Shown piece by piece: positions 36,702-45,400 of a DNA stretch of 64,000 nt (position 1 is its first letter; the number at the start of each line of letters is the position of its first letter). The notes under the pieces are model-generated. The model searched no databases, was not told the DNA's origin, and worked only from the letters and a program-made list of their open reading frames with translations. This DNA comes from Methylophilus sp. (lineage in GTDB: Bacteria > Pseudomonadota > Gammaproteobacteria > Burkholderiales > Methylophilaceae). The stretch spans positions 124,001-188,000 of the forward strand of contig JAUYRP010000002.1 in the NCBI GenBank assembly GCA_030696695.1, in the 5' to 3' direction. Position numbers and translations under genes: made by a program.

Positions 36702-36770
36702 ATCAATCACATCCGCCCTGATTTCCCTGTTGCACTTTGATTGATTGTATAAAAATGGTGAAATTCTGTT

Positions 36771-37283
36771 ATGACAAACAGAATTCCACCTTCGCTAAAC
36801 TGGTTAATCGACAAACGTGCACGCATCTCTGGTGAAATTGAAAAAACCAGACGCTCATTGAAAAGAGCCCAAGTATTAATTAAAGAACTTGAGGAGCTTG
36901 AAGTTAAATTGAAGGCAATTGATACTGCGCTTGATTTGCATGATATAAAAATAGACGTCAATCTTATAAAGCCAATCGCATCAAATACATATCGTCTTAA
37001 TATACCTCATGGAGATCTAACTAAATCCATACTAACTTGCATCAGGCTTAACGGGACAAATAAACCAGTGGCCAAGTCCGTTATTCACAACTTTGTGGTG
37101 GCAAGACATTTCGATTTTGATGCTGATGAAATTACGCATGCCCAAGTTTCCCTCAGCATCAAAAGAAGACTAAACTGTTTATATCACAAGGGGTTGCTCC
37201 TTAGACACCATTCGCCAAACACAAGTGAGTACGGTTTATGGTCATTTTCCCCCAAATACTTTTCAGATCATGGCATAGAATAA
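36771..37283 (+). CDS. Hypothetical protein with N-terminal coiled coil
   Basis: 170 aa, not recognised. Residues ~12-55 form a strongly charged helix with heptad character (GEIEKTRRSLKRAQVLIKEL and on). The C-terminal part (VSLSIKRRLNCLYHKGLLLR...YGLWSF) resembles a winged helix, with a wing ending in a Trp/Phe pair. A DNA-binding accessory role in a mobile element is plausible but unproven. It is convergent with the transposase gene, with 7 bp between stop codons. Confidence 0.6.
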   Translation: MTNRIPPSLNWLIDKRARISGEIEKTRRSLKRAQVLIKELEELEVKLKAIDTALDLHDIKIDVNLIKPIASNTYRLNIPHGDLTKSILTCIRLNGTNKPVAKSVIHNFVVARHFDFDADEITHAQVSLSIKRRLNCLYHKGLLLRHHSPNTSEYGLWSFSPKYFSDHGIE

Positions 37284-37290
37284 TATCTTA

Positions 37291-38382
37291 TTAATCATAA
37301 GTATATTCAAATCCTAATCTTTTTCCTTGGTTGTATCCACAGAACGCCTTTGAAGGTTCTCTGCCTAGAATTTTAGAAAGTAGCGAATAAAATTTATCTT
37401 TAATTCCAAGGGTCTTATTGTCGTTTTTGAAGGCAAACTCGGCAGCATAAAATGCCAAATAGACTCTTCCTATACCATTAAACGAACCAAACTCAGCTCG
37501 CCTCATTCTTGAAAAAAAAGATTCTGCCTGATTATTATTTACACCAAACTCATCTTGATATTGAGTCGAATGATTTACTGCAAAATGCTTTATACCAAGC
37601 AGAGGCTCTATTTTATTAAAAGCTCCTCCGGAATCTGTCATGATGATAGATTCTTTAGTAACAGATTTTTTTATGAGTGGTAGGATTATTTCAGCTGTCT
37701 CTTTCCTTAAAACGTAAGTTATCGTTCTGTTTGAGCCATACGATCCATCGTTATTTAACGCTAGCTGAGATAACGCAAGCACGATACGTCGATTTTTTAG
37801 CTTTTTTAAATTAGAAGGTTCAGGATGTGTTTTTTTATCAGGAACAATAGAATCCTTTCTAATTCTTAGTTTATTGTTAACTAAAACAGAATCAGATGCT
37901 TTTCTATTGTTGCTTCTCCTTGGCTTACCACAGATATGCATGCAATCAATATGGACTATGCCGCTCAAAGGCGTCATATCCATTGTTTCAAAGATTACTT
38001 CTCTAATTTTTCCAACATTTAGAAAGGCAGTCTTGTAGGTTATGCCTATATCAGAAGGGAGTTCATTTGCATTTGCACCTTGTAATCCCGTAATAAAAGC
38101 AAACAAAATCCATAATAATTTTGAAAAACTTAGCTTTCGATTATGGAACACAGTACCTGAAGTCACACTGAAGCGGTGGCTACAATGCTTACAATGCCAT
38201 TGTCTCCTTGTTTTGATGTACCAATGTTTTTCTATCGCTCCACATTCTGGGCATGCGAACCTCTCCTTATCTCCAAATCTGCACCGTTTAAAAATCTCCC
38301 AAGCCTCTTCCTCTGTGAGTTGCGCCAATTGATACAAGGTGAACTCTCTATTATCCTTATTTCGACTGTAATGCATTACCAT
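37291..38382 (-). CDS. IS1595-family transposase
   Basis: DDE transposase of ~363 aa. I prefer the start at 38382 or 38376 (MVMHYSRNKDN); the track ORF begins 25 residues earlier. The N-terminus holds the zinc ribbon FACPECGAIEKHWYIK...WHCKHCSHRFSVTSGT typical of IS1595. The catalytic part has VHIDCMHICGKPRR, IIMTDSGGAFNKI and the final NNNQAESFFSRMRRAEFG. The frame is intact. I could not find terminal inverted repeats or a target duplication, so element ends are undefined. Confidence 0.85.
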   Translation of the reverse strand: MVMHYSRNKDNREFTLYQLAQLTEEEAWEIFKRCRFGDKERFACPECGAIEKHWYIKTRRQWHCKHCSHRFSVTSGTVFHNRKLSFSKLLWILFAFITGLQGANANELPSDIGITYKTAFLNVGKIREVIFETMDMTPLSGIVHIDCMHICGKPRRSNNRKASDSVLVNNKLRIRKDSIVPDKKTHPEPSNLKKLKNRRIVLALSQLALNNDGSYGSNRTITYVLRKETAEIILPLIKKSVTKESIIMTDSGGAFNKIEPLLGIKHFAVNHSTQYQDEFGVNNNQAESFFSRMRRAEFGSFNGIGRVYLAFYAAEFAFKNDNKTLGIKDKFYSLLSKILGREPSKAFCGYNQGKRLGFEYTYD

Positions 38383-38541
38383 GAATAACCTGCCTTTTCT
38401 TTTAAATGAAAATTGCAGGCGCAGCATGTGATTTTCAGGCAACAACAAACCATCCAACTATGTAAATAATATTGGTTTTGCTTGACAATCACATTTTTAA
38501 AGCTGAAAATGGGCTACAGTCTCACAAGATTGCAGCACATT

Positions 38542-38580
38542 AAAAAGCTCAGACTACCTCGCCAAAGGTTCTGGGCTTTG
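38542..38580 (-). terminator. Probable terminator of the 76-aa gene
   Basis: AAAGCTCAGACTACC pairs imperfectly with GGTTCTGGGCTTT. On the minus strand the hairpin ends in AGCTTTTTAA, about 40 bp past the stop codon of the small minus-strand gene. Confidence 0.55.
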
Positions 38581-38622
38581 TGCTTTCTACGCCATTTAAA
38601 AATTTAAATGATTTTTGTTAAC

Positions 38623-38853
38623 TCATTTTCTATCTCCTTTGGATTGCTTTTCAATCCAATCAGCAACATCTGCGGTTTTAGCGAACCATCCTTTGCGGCC
38701 AGCCAATCTGAACACCTTCACACCAAGCTCTTCTAATTGCATGCTCCGATAAAATGCAGCATATGTATTAAATCCAAGAGCGGTGCGTAAATTTACACCG
38801 CTAATAATTGGGCCATAGCGCTCTTCCATCATTTCCACCATGCTTTTATTCAT
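38623..38853 (-). CDS. Small putative DNA-binding regulator
   Basis: 76 aa. The pattern SGVNLRTALGFNTYAAFYRSM...GVKVFRLAGRKGWFAKTADVADWIEKQ resembles short AlpA/excisionase-like or plasmid helix-turn-helix proteins. These recognise a promoter or attachment site and end with a xxDVxxWI helix. A GGAAG ribosome site precedes the ATG. It is divergent from the unknown 280-aa gene, so it may control that promoter. Family assignment is tentative. Confidence 0.6.
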   Translation of the reverse strand: MNKSMVEMMEERYGPIISGVNLRTALGFNTYAAFYRSMQLEELGVKVFRLAGRKGWFAKTADVADWIEKQSKGDRK

Positions 38854-38925
38854 TTGAGCTTCCTTGATTTACATTAATTATTATTGATGTTGACCTAGGG
38901 TTACAAAACAATCTAGGATATTCAA

Positions 38926-39768
38926 ATGACTATTCAAGTGACACCATCAAAGTTGAGGAAAGGCGGACAATATAAACACTGGGCTGAGGAAGCACGTGTT
39001 TGGATTTGGTACCGAGCAATAAAATTAAATTGTGACTTGTCAGACTATGCACTAGATAAACTTTTTGCATGGACTGAAAATGGACAAGGAGATAAATCTA
39101 CAGATGAAAGACCACGGACGTTTGAATGGTTAAGAAAAAAAGCCAGAAAACCCAGGGGAATAAAAAATAAATGGCGCACCATGGACAATCTAGTTGCAAC
39201 GGTAAATCAAGACAAACGTTTCTATGGAACTAAAGATCTTTACTATTCCGACTTATGGAAACTGCTCCAAAAAAATACACACTGCTTAAAAGAAGTCCAA
39301 TTGCAGTTTGACGAGTTAATTAATAAATATAAATTGATTAGGGTTGATTCAGATTCTTACCAAGTTCTAACAAATTTGTGTATTAAGTACGGCAAGCAAT
39401 CAGTATTCGATAGATGCTTGAGAATATCACTCAGACAAATGAATTCTATCTCTGCAATTTGTTTGGTCTGGATTATCGGCCTAATGGCTCGGTCTCCTCA
39501 AACAAACTATATAAGAGAAATCGCAGAGTTAACTCTTGATAAGAGACTTGATGATTTTTTTGGAGTATATTTTAACGGTGAAAAGTTGCATTTACAGTAT
39601 TACACAGATGCTATTGAAGTGTTTTTAAATTCAAAAATAGAAAGTATTTCTAACGGTACAGTTGGATATGGATATGTAGAAGTCAAGAATGAATGGATAA
39701 TATTGCCTCATCAAGTAATTGATAATCTGTCTGAAGAAGTTTTATATCCACTTCCATTCGCTCATTAG
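38926..39768 (+). CDS. Hypothetical accessory protein
   Basis: 280 aa, not recognised; no signal peptide or TM segment. The N-terminal half is basic and Trp-rich (KHWAEEARVWIWYRAIKLN, RPRTFEWLRKKARKPRG), suggesting nucleic-acid contact. The C-terminal half looks alpha-helical. A candidate promoter TTGACC-N18-TAGGAT (around 38893-38922) lies just before the ATG. It precedes the graspetide operon by 150 bp on the same strand but has its own intergenic gap, so membership in that operon is uncertain. Confidence 0.6.
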   Translation: MTIQVTPSKLRKGGQYKHWAEEARVWIWYRAIKLNCDLSDYALDKLFAWTENGQGDKSTDERPRTFEWLRKKARKPRGIKNKWRTMDNLVATVNQDKRFYGTKDLYYSDLWKLLQKNTHCLKEVQLQFDELINKYKLIRVDSDSYQVLTNLCIKYGKQSVFDRCLRISLRQMNSISAICLVWIIGLMARSPQTNYIREIAELTLDKRLDDFFGVYFNGEKLHLQYYTDAIEVFLNSKIESISNGTVGYGYVEVKNEWIILPHQVIDNLSEEVLYPLPFAH

Positions 39769-39918
39769 TTAGAATTATTATTTAACGTTCAACTAATTGC
39801 CACTAGTTGAGTAATTTACTTTAATGAGAATTGGAATTTGCTAAGTTGATTGTTAGTATTTAATAGAGCAGAATCAAGCTCTGGAAGTTAGTTCAATAAT
39901 TATTTGATAGGATATTAA
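39769..39918 (+). promoter_or_regulatory. Control region of the graspetide/SIR2 operon
   Basis: 150 bp, very AT-rich. It contains a perfect inverted repeat TCAACTA-N8-TAGTTGA (39789-39810), a possible operator. A weak promoter candidate TTGCTA-N17-TAATAG lies at 39838-39866. A good Shine-Dalgarno AGGA is 6 bp before the ATG of the first precursor gene. No terminator separates it from the upstream 280-aa gene. Confidence 0.45.
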
Positions 39919-40113
39919 ATGACATTATTACCTTTGGTGATGCGTAAAAATCAAAAGTTATCGAACCATCATAAATTTCTAATTGCTCAACAGGACGAAT
40001 TAACAATTGATGAGCCACTCCCAGCTATTCTTGACCTGAAAGAAGGCGGTTATAAAGTAGAGCGATCAACAAGAGTGACAGAAGTAAATCGCGAAACAAC
40101 AGATGATAACTAA
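39919..40113 (+). CDS. Graspetide-like precursor peptide 1
   Basis: 64 aa candidate substrate of the neighbouring ATP-grasp enzyme. The leader (~1-46) is Leu/Gln/Asp-rich. The C-terminal core reads ERSTRVTEVNRETTDDN, offering Ser/Thr hydroxyls followed by Glu/Asp carboxylates, the arrangement needed for side-chain ester (omega-ester) macrocycles. It matches the core of the next ORF in STR-x-T-x-VN-x-ETTDD while the leader differs. It has a clear AGGA ribosome site and ends 8 bp before precursor 2. No known graspetide name is assigned. Confidence 0.8.
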   Translation: MTLLPLVMRKNQKLSNHHKFLIAQQDELTIDEPLPAILDLKEGGYKVERSTRVTEVNRETTDDN

Positions 40114-40121
40114 CAACAAAA

Positions 40122-40328
40122 ATGCACATGAGCCAAAAGCCATTTATTTTTAAATTCGCGGAACATATGGTTTCAAATCAATCTTGCGCATTGCGTTATG
40201 ACGAGTCTAGACAAATCTCTCAAGTTGAAATTAATGGAATTTGGGTAGATACGCCTGATGCTAATGTTGAAGTTTATGCATCAACTAGATGTACAAAGGT
40301 AAATGCAGAAACGACTGATGACCATTAG
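40122..40328 (+). CDS. Graspetide-like precursor peptide 2
   Basis: 68 aa (or 66 from the second ATG at 40128). The leader has LRYDESRQIS followed by NGIWVDT. From memory this resembles the LxYDxxxQ-type leader motif of putative ATP-grasp target peptides (TgmA-like). The core is ASTRCTKVNAETTDDH, nearly the same as precursor 1. It lacks its own Shine-Dalgarno, so translation is probably coupled to precursor 1. The last 11 bases overlap the start of the ATP-grasp gene. An unusual Cys lies within the core where precursor 1 has Val. Confidence 0.85.
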   Translation: MHMSQKPFIFKFAEHMVSNQSCALRYDESRQISQVEINGIWVDTPDANVEVYASTRCTKVNAETTDDH

Positions 40329-41298
40329 TAGATATGTGTTAATAGTTAGTACTGTCGCTGATATAGCTACTGACGATGTTATTAAACGGTTAACTGAAAA
40401 ATCAGTCCCACACAGAAGATTAAATACTGAGGACTTCCCATTCCATATTCTTTTTGCATTTAATCCAGAGATGATAAATCAGGGAGCTTGGTTGGAGGTA
40501 AACGGGGAAGTACTGCCACCTCCAACTTCAATATGGTACAGACGTTTTAGATCCCCACCTATACCTGATGGTATGGATTCAGGTGTACATCATTTTTGTG
40601 TTCAAGAAAGTCGAGCCGCGCTACTCGGAGCTATAGTAGGAAGCTCCGCTAGATGGATGAGTCATCCTTCAGCTATATGGCAATCTGAATACAAGCCTCT
40701 TCAGCTTTCAATAGCATCAAAAGTTGGCCTGAAAGTACCTAAAACCATCATTACAAATGACCCATCAGCAATTCGTAAAGCTTTTATTGATTTTGGGGAA
40801 ATGATTGTTAAGCCGGTTAGAACAGGTTATGTTTCCTATGCAGGCGAAGACCACTCAATATTTACATCACAAGTCCTTCAAGAGCATTTGGATGAGTTGG
40901 AGAATGCAACCTTAAGTCCCTCAATTTATCAGGAACTTATACCTAAAAGCTTTGATATAAGAGTAACAATAGTTGGTAAGAGGCTTTTCTCAGCCGCCAT
41001 TGATTCGCAATCTGACCCTGATGCTTCTGTTGATTGGAGACATACGGCAAATCCACTGCTGCCTCACTACTCAATAACTTTACCTCAAGAAATTCAAATT
41101 AAATTACTTAAATTAATGGAACTACTAGGGTTGAATTTTGCTGCTATTGACCTTATTCAAACACCTGATGGTGAGTATATTTTCTTGGAAGTCAATCCCA
41201 ATGGGCAATGGCTGTGGATTGACGATATTTTAAACCTGGGTATTTCAGACGCTGTAGCAGATTGGCTATCTGTTGCGGAGATCACATGTCAAAACTAA
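40318..41298 (+). CDS. ATP-grasp peptide macrocyclase (MvdC/MvdD/TgmB-like)
   Basis: 326 aa ligase predicted to form ester (or amide) links between core Thr/Ser (Lys) and Glu/Asp of the two precursors. The pre-grasp domain has the family-typical SIWYRRFRSPPIPDG. The ATP-grasp body has MIVKPVRTGYVSYAG (ATP lysine), QELIPKSFDIRVTIVGKRLFSAAIDSQ, and a metal-binding end IFLEVNPNGQWLWID, the ExNPxGQW motif of RiPP maturases. The ATG at 40318 overlaps precursor 2; the track's start at 40303 is less likely. It overlaps the next gene by 13 bp. Confidence 0.88.
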   Translation: MTISRYVLIVSTVADIATDDVIKRLTEKSVPHRRLNTEDFPFHILFAFNPEMINQGAWLEVNGEVLPPPTSIWYRRFRSPPIPDGMDSGVHHFCVQESRAALLGAIVGSSARWMSHPSAIWQSEYKPLQLSIASKVGLKVPKTIITNDPSAIRKAFIDFGEMIVKPVRTGYVSYAGEDHSIFTSQVLQEHLDELENATLSPSIYQELIPKSFDIRVTIVGKRLFSAAIDSQSDPDASVDWRHTANPLLPHYSITLPQEIQIKLLKLMELLGLNFAAIDLIQTPDGEYIFLEVNPNGQWLWIDDILNLGISDAVADWLSVAEITCQN

Positions 41299-42428
41299 GT
41301 GATTGTTGGTGGATATTTACTGACTTAATTTTCCCAAGAATAAGACAGCTTTCACCTATCGATAAGAAAAATGATGAAAATCGTTGCCAAACAGAGCTTG
41401 CAGCAGTTAGAAAGCTTGTCACAGAACTTCCCGATACTGAAAAACGCCTTAAAGATTACTTAGCCTCAGTTACAGAGTTACTAGAATTGGAAAAGGCTCG
41501 AAAGCAGAGCATCGAAGCTAGACTCACTAGTATTATTGGCCTGACTTCAATTGCAGGCACAATAGTATTTGGTGGTCTAGTTGCCCAAGTTGCAGGAGCA
41601 CTGCATGTGGATTCAAAATGTTTGAAATGGTTACTTGCGTTAGGAGCTTTCTACCTAACTCTTCAGCTCTGTAGTTCGTTATTGGCAGCAGTGCGAGGAG
41701 TATCTAGATCAAGTTATATTACTAATAAAACTTCAGAACTTATTCCTACCAGCTCCGACACTATTGCATCTTTCTTAAAGAAAAAAATTATCTCCGCATC
41801 AGAAATGTATGCTGATCATCAATATGAAAATAACTCTAAGATAAGTCATATGGCTGTAGCTCATCAAGCTATGAATAACTTTGTTATTGGATTACTTGTT
41901 TTTGCATCGTCAATTGCTTTGTCGATTATATTTGCGGACCCTAAAATTAAAGAAGATGTTGGTTCAAAAGTTGCTGTTTACCTGCAACAACCAGACAGAA
42001 ACCTTCATCTAACGCATGTTGCGCGTATTGGCCCATTCCCCAGTGGAGAAAGTAAGCTTAGCAACAAGGAAAGTGAAGCTTGTGTAATTAGTTTATTGAG
42101 ACCGTATAGAAATGATTCTAAGCATGGTTGGCAATTGGTTGCTGGAATTGATAAGCAAAATTTAAAACCTAATTTGGTAAAAGTTTATGGTTCAAATTAT
42201 GGCTTGGCAATGGCTAGAGCTGCTTGGGTAAGAGATGTGATTTTGAATGGCGTTCAGGACTTTCACTCAGAGCAAACTATATTAAATGTGGCTGGTCCAA
42301 TGAGTATAGGGAGCGCATTCAGAGAAATAAGTTTAGAGTCTGACCGTATGGTAGATATTTTTGTATGGCAGAATCAGCCTCCAAACTTATCAACTCCAGA
42401 GTTGCTGAAACCAAAAGTCTGTCATTAA
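41286..42428 (+). CDS. Membrane protein with OmpA-like C-terminal domain
   Basis: 380 aa from the ATG at 41286, which has GGAG at correct spacing inside the end of the ATP-grasp gene. A cytoplasmic charged helix (~35-85) precedes TM1 (LTSIIGLTSIAGTIVFGGLV), TM2 (LLALGAFYLTLQLCSSLLAA) and, after ~80 residues, TM3 (FVIGLLVFASSIALSIIF). The C-terminal ~150 residues resemble an OmpA/MotB fold (YGSNYGLAMARAAWVRDVIL, ending ESDRMVDIFVW), predicted periplasmic. Family not recognised. Possible roles: export or anchoring of the peptide, sensing, or a membrane effector working with the SIR2 protein. Confidence 0.7.
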   Translation: MSKLSDCWWIFTDLIFPRIRQLSPIDKKNDENRCQTELAAVRKLVTELPDTEKRLKDYLASVTELLELEKARKQSIEARLTSIIGLTSIAGTIVFGGLVAQVAGALHVDSKCLKWLLALGAFYLTLQLCSSLLAAVRGVSRSSYITNKTSELIPTSSDTIASFLKKKIISASEMYADHQYENNSKISHMAVAHQAMNNFVIGLLVFASSIALSIIFADPKIKEDVGSKVAVYLQQPDRNLHLTHVARIGPFPSGESKLSNKESEACVISLLRPYRNDSKHGWQLVAGIDKQNLKPNLVKVYGSNYGLAMARAAWVRDVILNGVQDFHSEQTILNVAGPMSIGSAFREISLESDRMVDIFVWQNQPPNLSTPELLKPKVCH

Positions 42429-42429
42429 T

Positions 42430-45400
42430 ATGCAATTCGTCGAAAACGGACCGGATATCCCAGAGCGCCTATTGCAAGAGCATGAAGATGGGCGTGTCAT
42501 TTTTTTCTGTGGTGCAGGTATTTCATATCCCGCAGGTTTGCCTGGCTTTGGCGGCCTGGTTGATAAGATATATGAGGAACTTGGCACAACAAGATCAGAT
42601 ATTGAAGATAATGCCTATGGTAAAGAGCAGTTTGACGCAACTCTTGACCTTTTGGAACGACGAGTTCCTGGACAGAGAGGGTCTGTCAGAGCGGCATTAC
42701 AAAAGGTTCTGAAGCCAAATCTCCGAAGAAAAGGCGCGAAAGATACTCATAATGCGTTACTTCAACTATCGCGTGATCGAAACAATAATGTGCGACTTGT
42801 AACGACTAATTTCGACAGAATATTTCAATTGTTGATGGATAAGGTTAAGCCGTCAATTCCAGGATACCCTGCGCCACTCTTGCCAATTCCAAAGAATAGT
42901 CGTTGGAATGGAGTGGTATATTTACATGGATTACTACCCAAACAATATGATCAAAGTGCATTAAATCGGCTGGTATTATCTAGTGGTGATTTTGGTCTTG
43001 CATATTTAACTGAACGTTGGGCAGCACGCTTTGTTAGTGAGCTTTTTCGAAATTATATAGTCTGTTTTGTTGGATATAGCATTAATGATCCTGTGTTGCG
43101 TTACATGATTGATGCGCTTGCTGCTGATCGAATGTTGGGTGAATTGACACCTCAAGCTTATGCTTTTGGTGATTACACTGAAGACCAATATGACAAAAAA
43201 AAGATTGCATGGGAAGCCAAAGGCGTAACCCCAATTTTATACGAAGTGCCAACAGGTACACATAACCATTCGGCTCTTCATAAAACTTTAAAATTGTGGG
43301 CTGAAACACATCGTGATGGTGTTTTGGGTAAAGAAAGAATTGTTGCCCAGTATGCAGTTAACCCTCCAATGGCAAGCACAGAACAAGATAATTATGTTGG
43401 CCGTATTCTTTGGGCCGTAAGCCATAAGTCAAGTTTGCCAGCTAGGCGTTTTGCTAATCTAAACCCCGTGCCTCCAATCGAGTGGCTTGAGCCATTAACC
43501 CAACAAAAATTTAATCAAACTGATTTACCGCGTTTTAGTGTCCCTCCTATGACGGAATTGGATGATAAGTTAAATTTTAGTCTTGCTTGGCGACCAACTC
43601 CATATACTTTAGCTCCTAAAATGGCACTAGTTAATACTGGTAATAGTGATAGTAAATGGGATGATGTTATGTTTGAGCTTGCTAATTGGCTTGCTCGACA
43701 TCTCGATAACCCCAAACTCGTTATATGGATTGCAAAGCAGGGAGGACAATTACATCAGCAGTTTTCTTGGCTTATTAGTCGAAAAATTGAAGAGCTTGAT
43801 CGACTCATAAAAGAAGGTAAACAAGATGAAATAGATAGAATCGTTGCGGGCTCTGCAAAAGCCATCCCTGGCAAGTTGATGCGTACGCTCTGGAGGTTAC
43901 TCTTGTCAGGAAGGGTAAAGTCATATGTGAGTATTGCAGATATATATAATTGGCGTGATAAATTTGAACAAGATGGACTGACCCCTACAATTCGGCTAGA
44001 ACTACGCGACATCTTATCGCCACGTGTAGAGTTGAGCGAACCATTTAGGTTTGATAGTGATGAGACAAAAAATGTTAATCCGAAACGAATTTCAGACATA
44101 GTTCGATGGGAAGTTGTTTTGTCCACCGCGCATCCTCACTCAGCTCTTAGTGATATGCAAAATAAAAAACAGTGGGATGATGCCTTACCGGAGTTGTTGC
44201 AAGATTTTAGTGTTTTATTGAAAGATGCTCTCGATTTAAAAAGAGAACTGGGTGGGGCTGATAGCCATAACGATGGTTCATATTCTGACCAACCATCCAT
44301 AAGTGAACATTCTCAAAATAAAGATTTCCATGATTGGACGGTATTGATTGAACTGGCTCGTGATGCTTGGCTTTCAAGTTCTGCTACCAATTCCACTCAG
44401 GCTGTTCATACTGCAGAAGTCTGGTGGGAGACACCTTATCCGACATTCAAGCGATTAGCATTATTTGCGGCTGCTCAGAATAATGTCATTCCAAATAAAA
44501 CGGCAATAAAGTGGTTACTATCGGAAGAGTCTTGGTGGCTTTGGTCTGAAGAGGTTAGACGAGAGGTAATGCGTCTGCTCACTTCGTTTGCAACTAAGCT
44601 TGATAAAACTCAATTAAAGCAAATTGAACAAGCTATATTGCGTGGCCCCCCTCGTAAAATGTATGTTGATGACATTGATTCTGAACGTTGGGAATACATT
44701 GTCCAGCATGGTATTTGGTTGAGACTAGAAAAACTTAAGATTGCTGGCGGCGACTTATCCAAACAGTCCCTAATAAAGTTAAATGCCTATAAAAAACACA
44801 ATCCATCTTGGTTGATCGCTAGCGATGAGCGGGATGAGTTTCCTATGTGGATGGAAAGTGGCTGGGGCGATGATTTAGATAATAAAGCTCTGGTATCTCC
44901 TCGCCAGCGTAAAGAACTTGTGATCTGGCTCAAGCAAGATAGAAAATTTGATCATTGGAATCGAGATGACTGGCGCCAGCGATGTAGTGTTAACTTTTCA
45001 ACTACCGCTTGTGCATTATATGAATTAGCACTTGAAGACATTTGGCCTACGGATAGATGGCAAGACGCTTTCCAAGCATGGGCAGAAGAAAAGCATCTTA
45101 GGCGCTCATGGCGCCACATGGCGCCTGTAATTGCGCGCGCACCTGATATATTGATTGAAAAATGTGCCCATGGCATTAGCTGGTGGCTTCAAGCAATTGC
45201 AAAAACTTTTGAAACTCATGAAGAAGTTTTTTATGGCCTTATTCAAAAGCTCATGGCTTTAAATGAAGAAGGTGAATTGTCAATTGATGATCCTGTAGGA
45301 AGGGCAATAAATCATCCGATTGGGCATGCTACAGAGGCAGTGTTGAGACTATGGTATAGACAGCTACTACAAGATGGTGAAGGTTTGCCAGAAACTCATA

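Noticed and set aside
38482-38510. TTGACA-N17-GAAAAT promoter on the plus strand beside the transposase
   Set aside because: It points into the antisense side of the 76-aa gene and its -10 is poor, so I do not list it.
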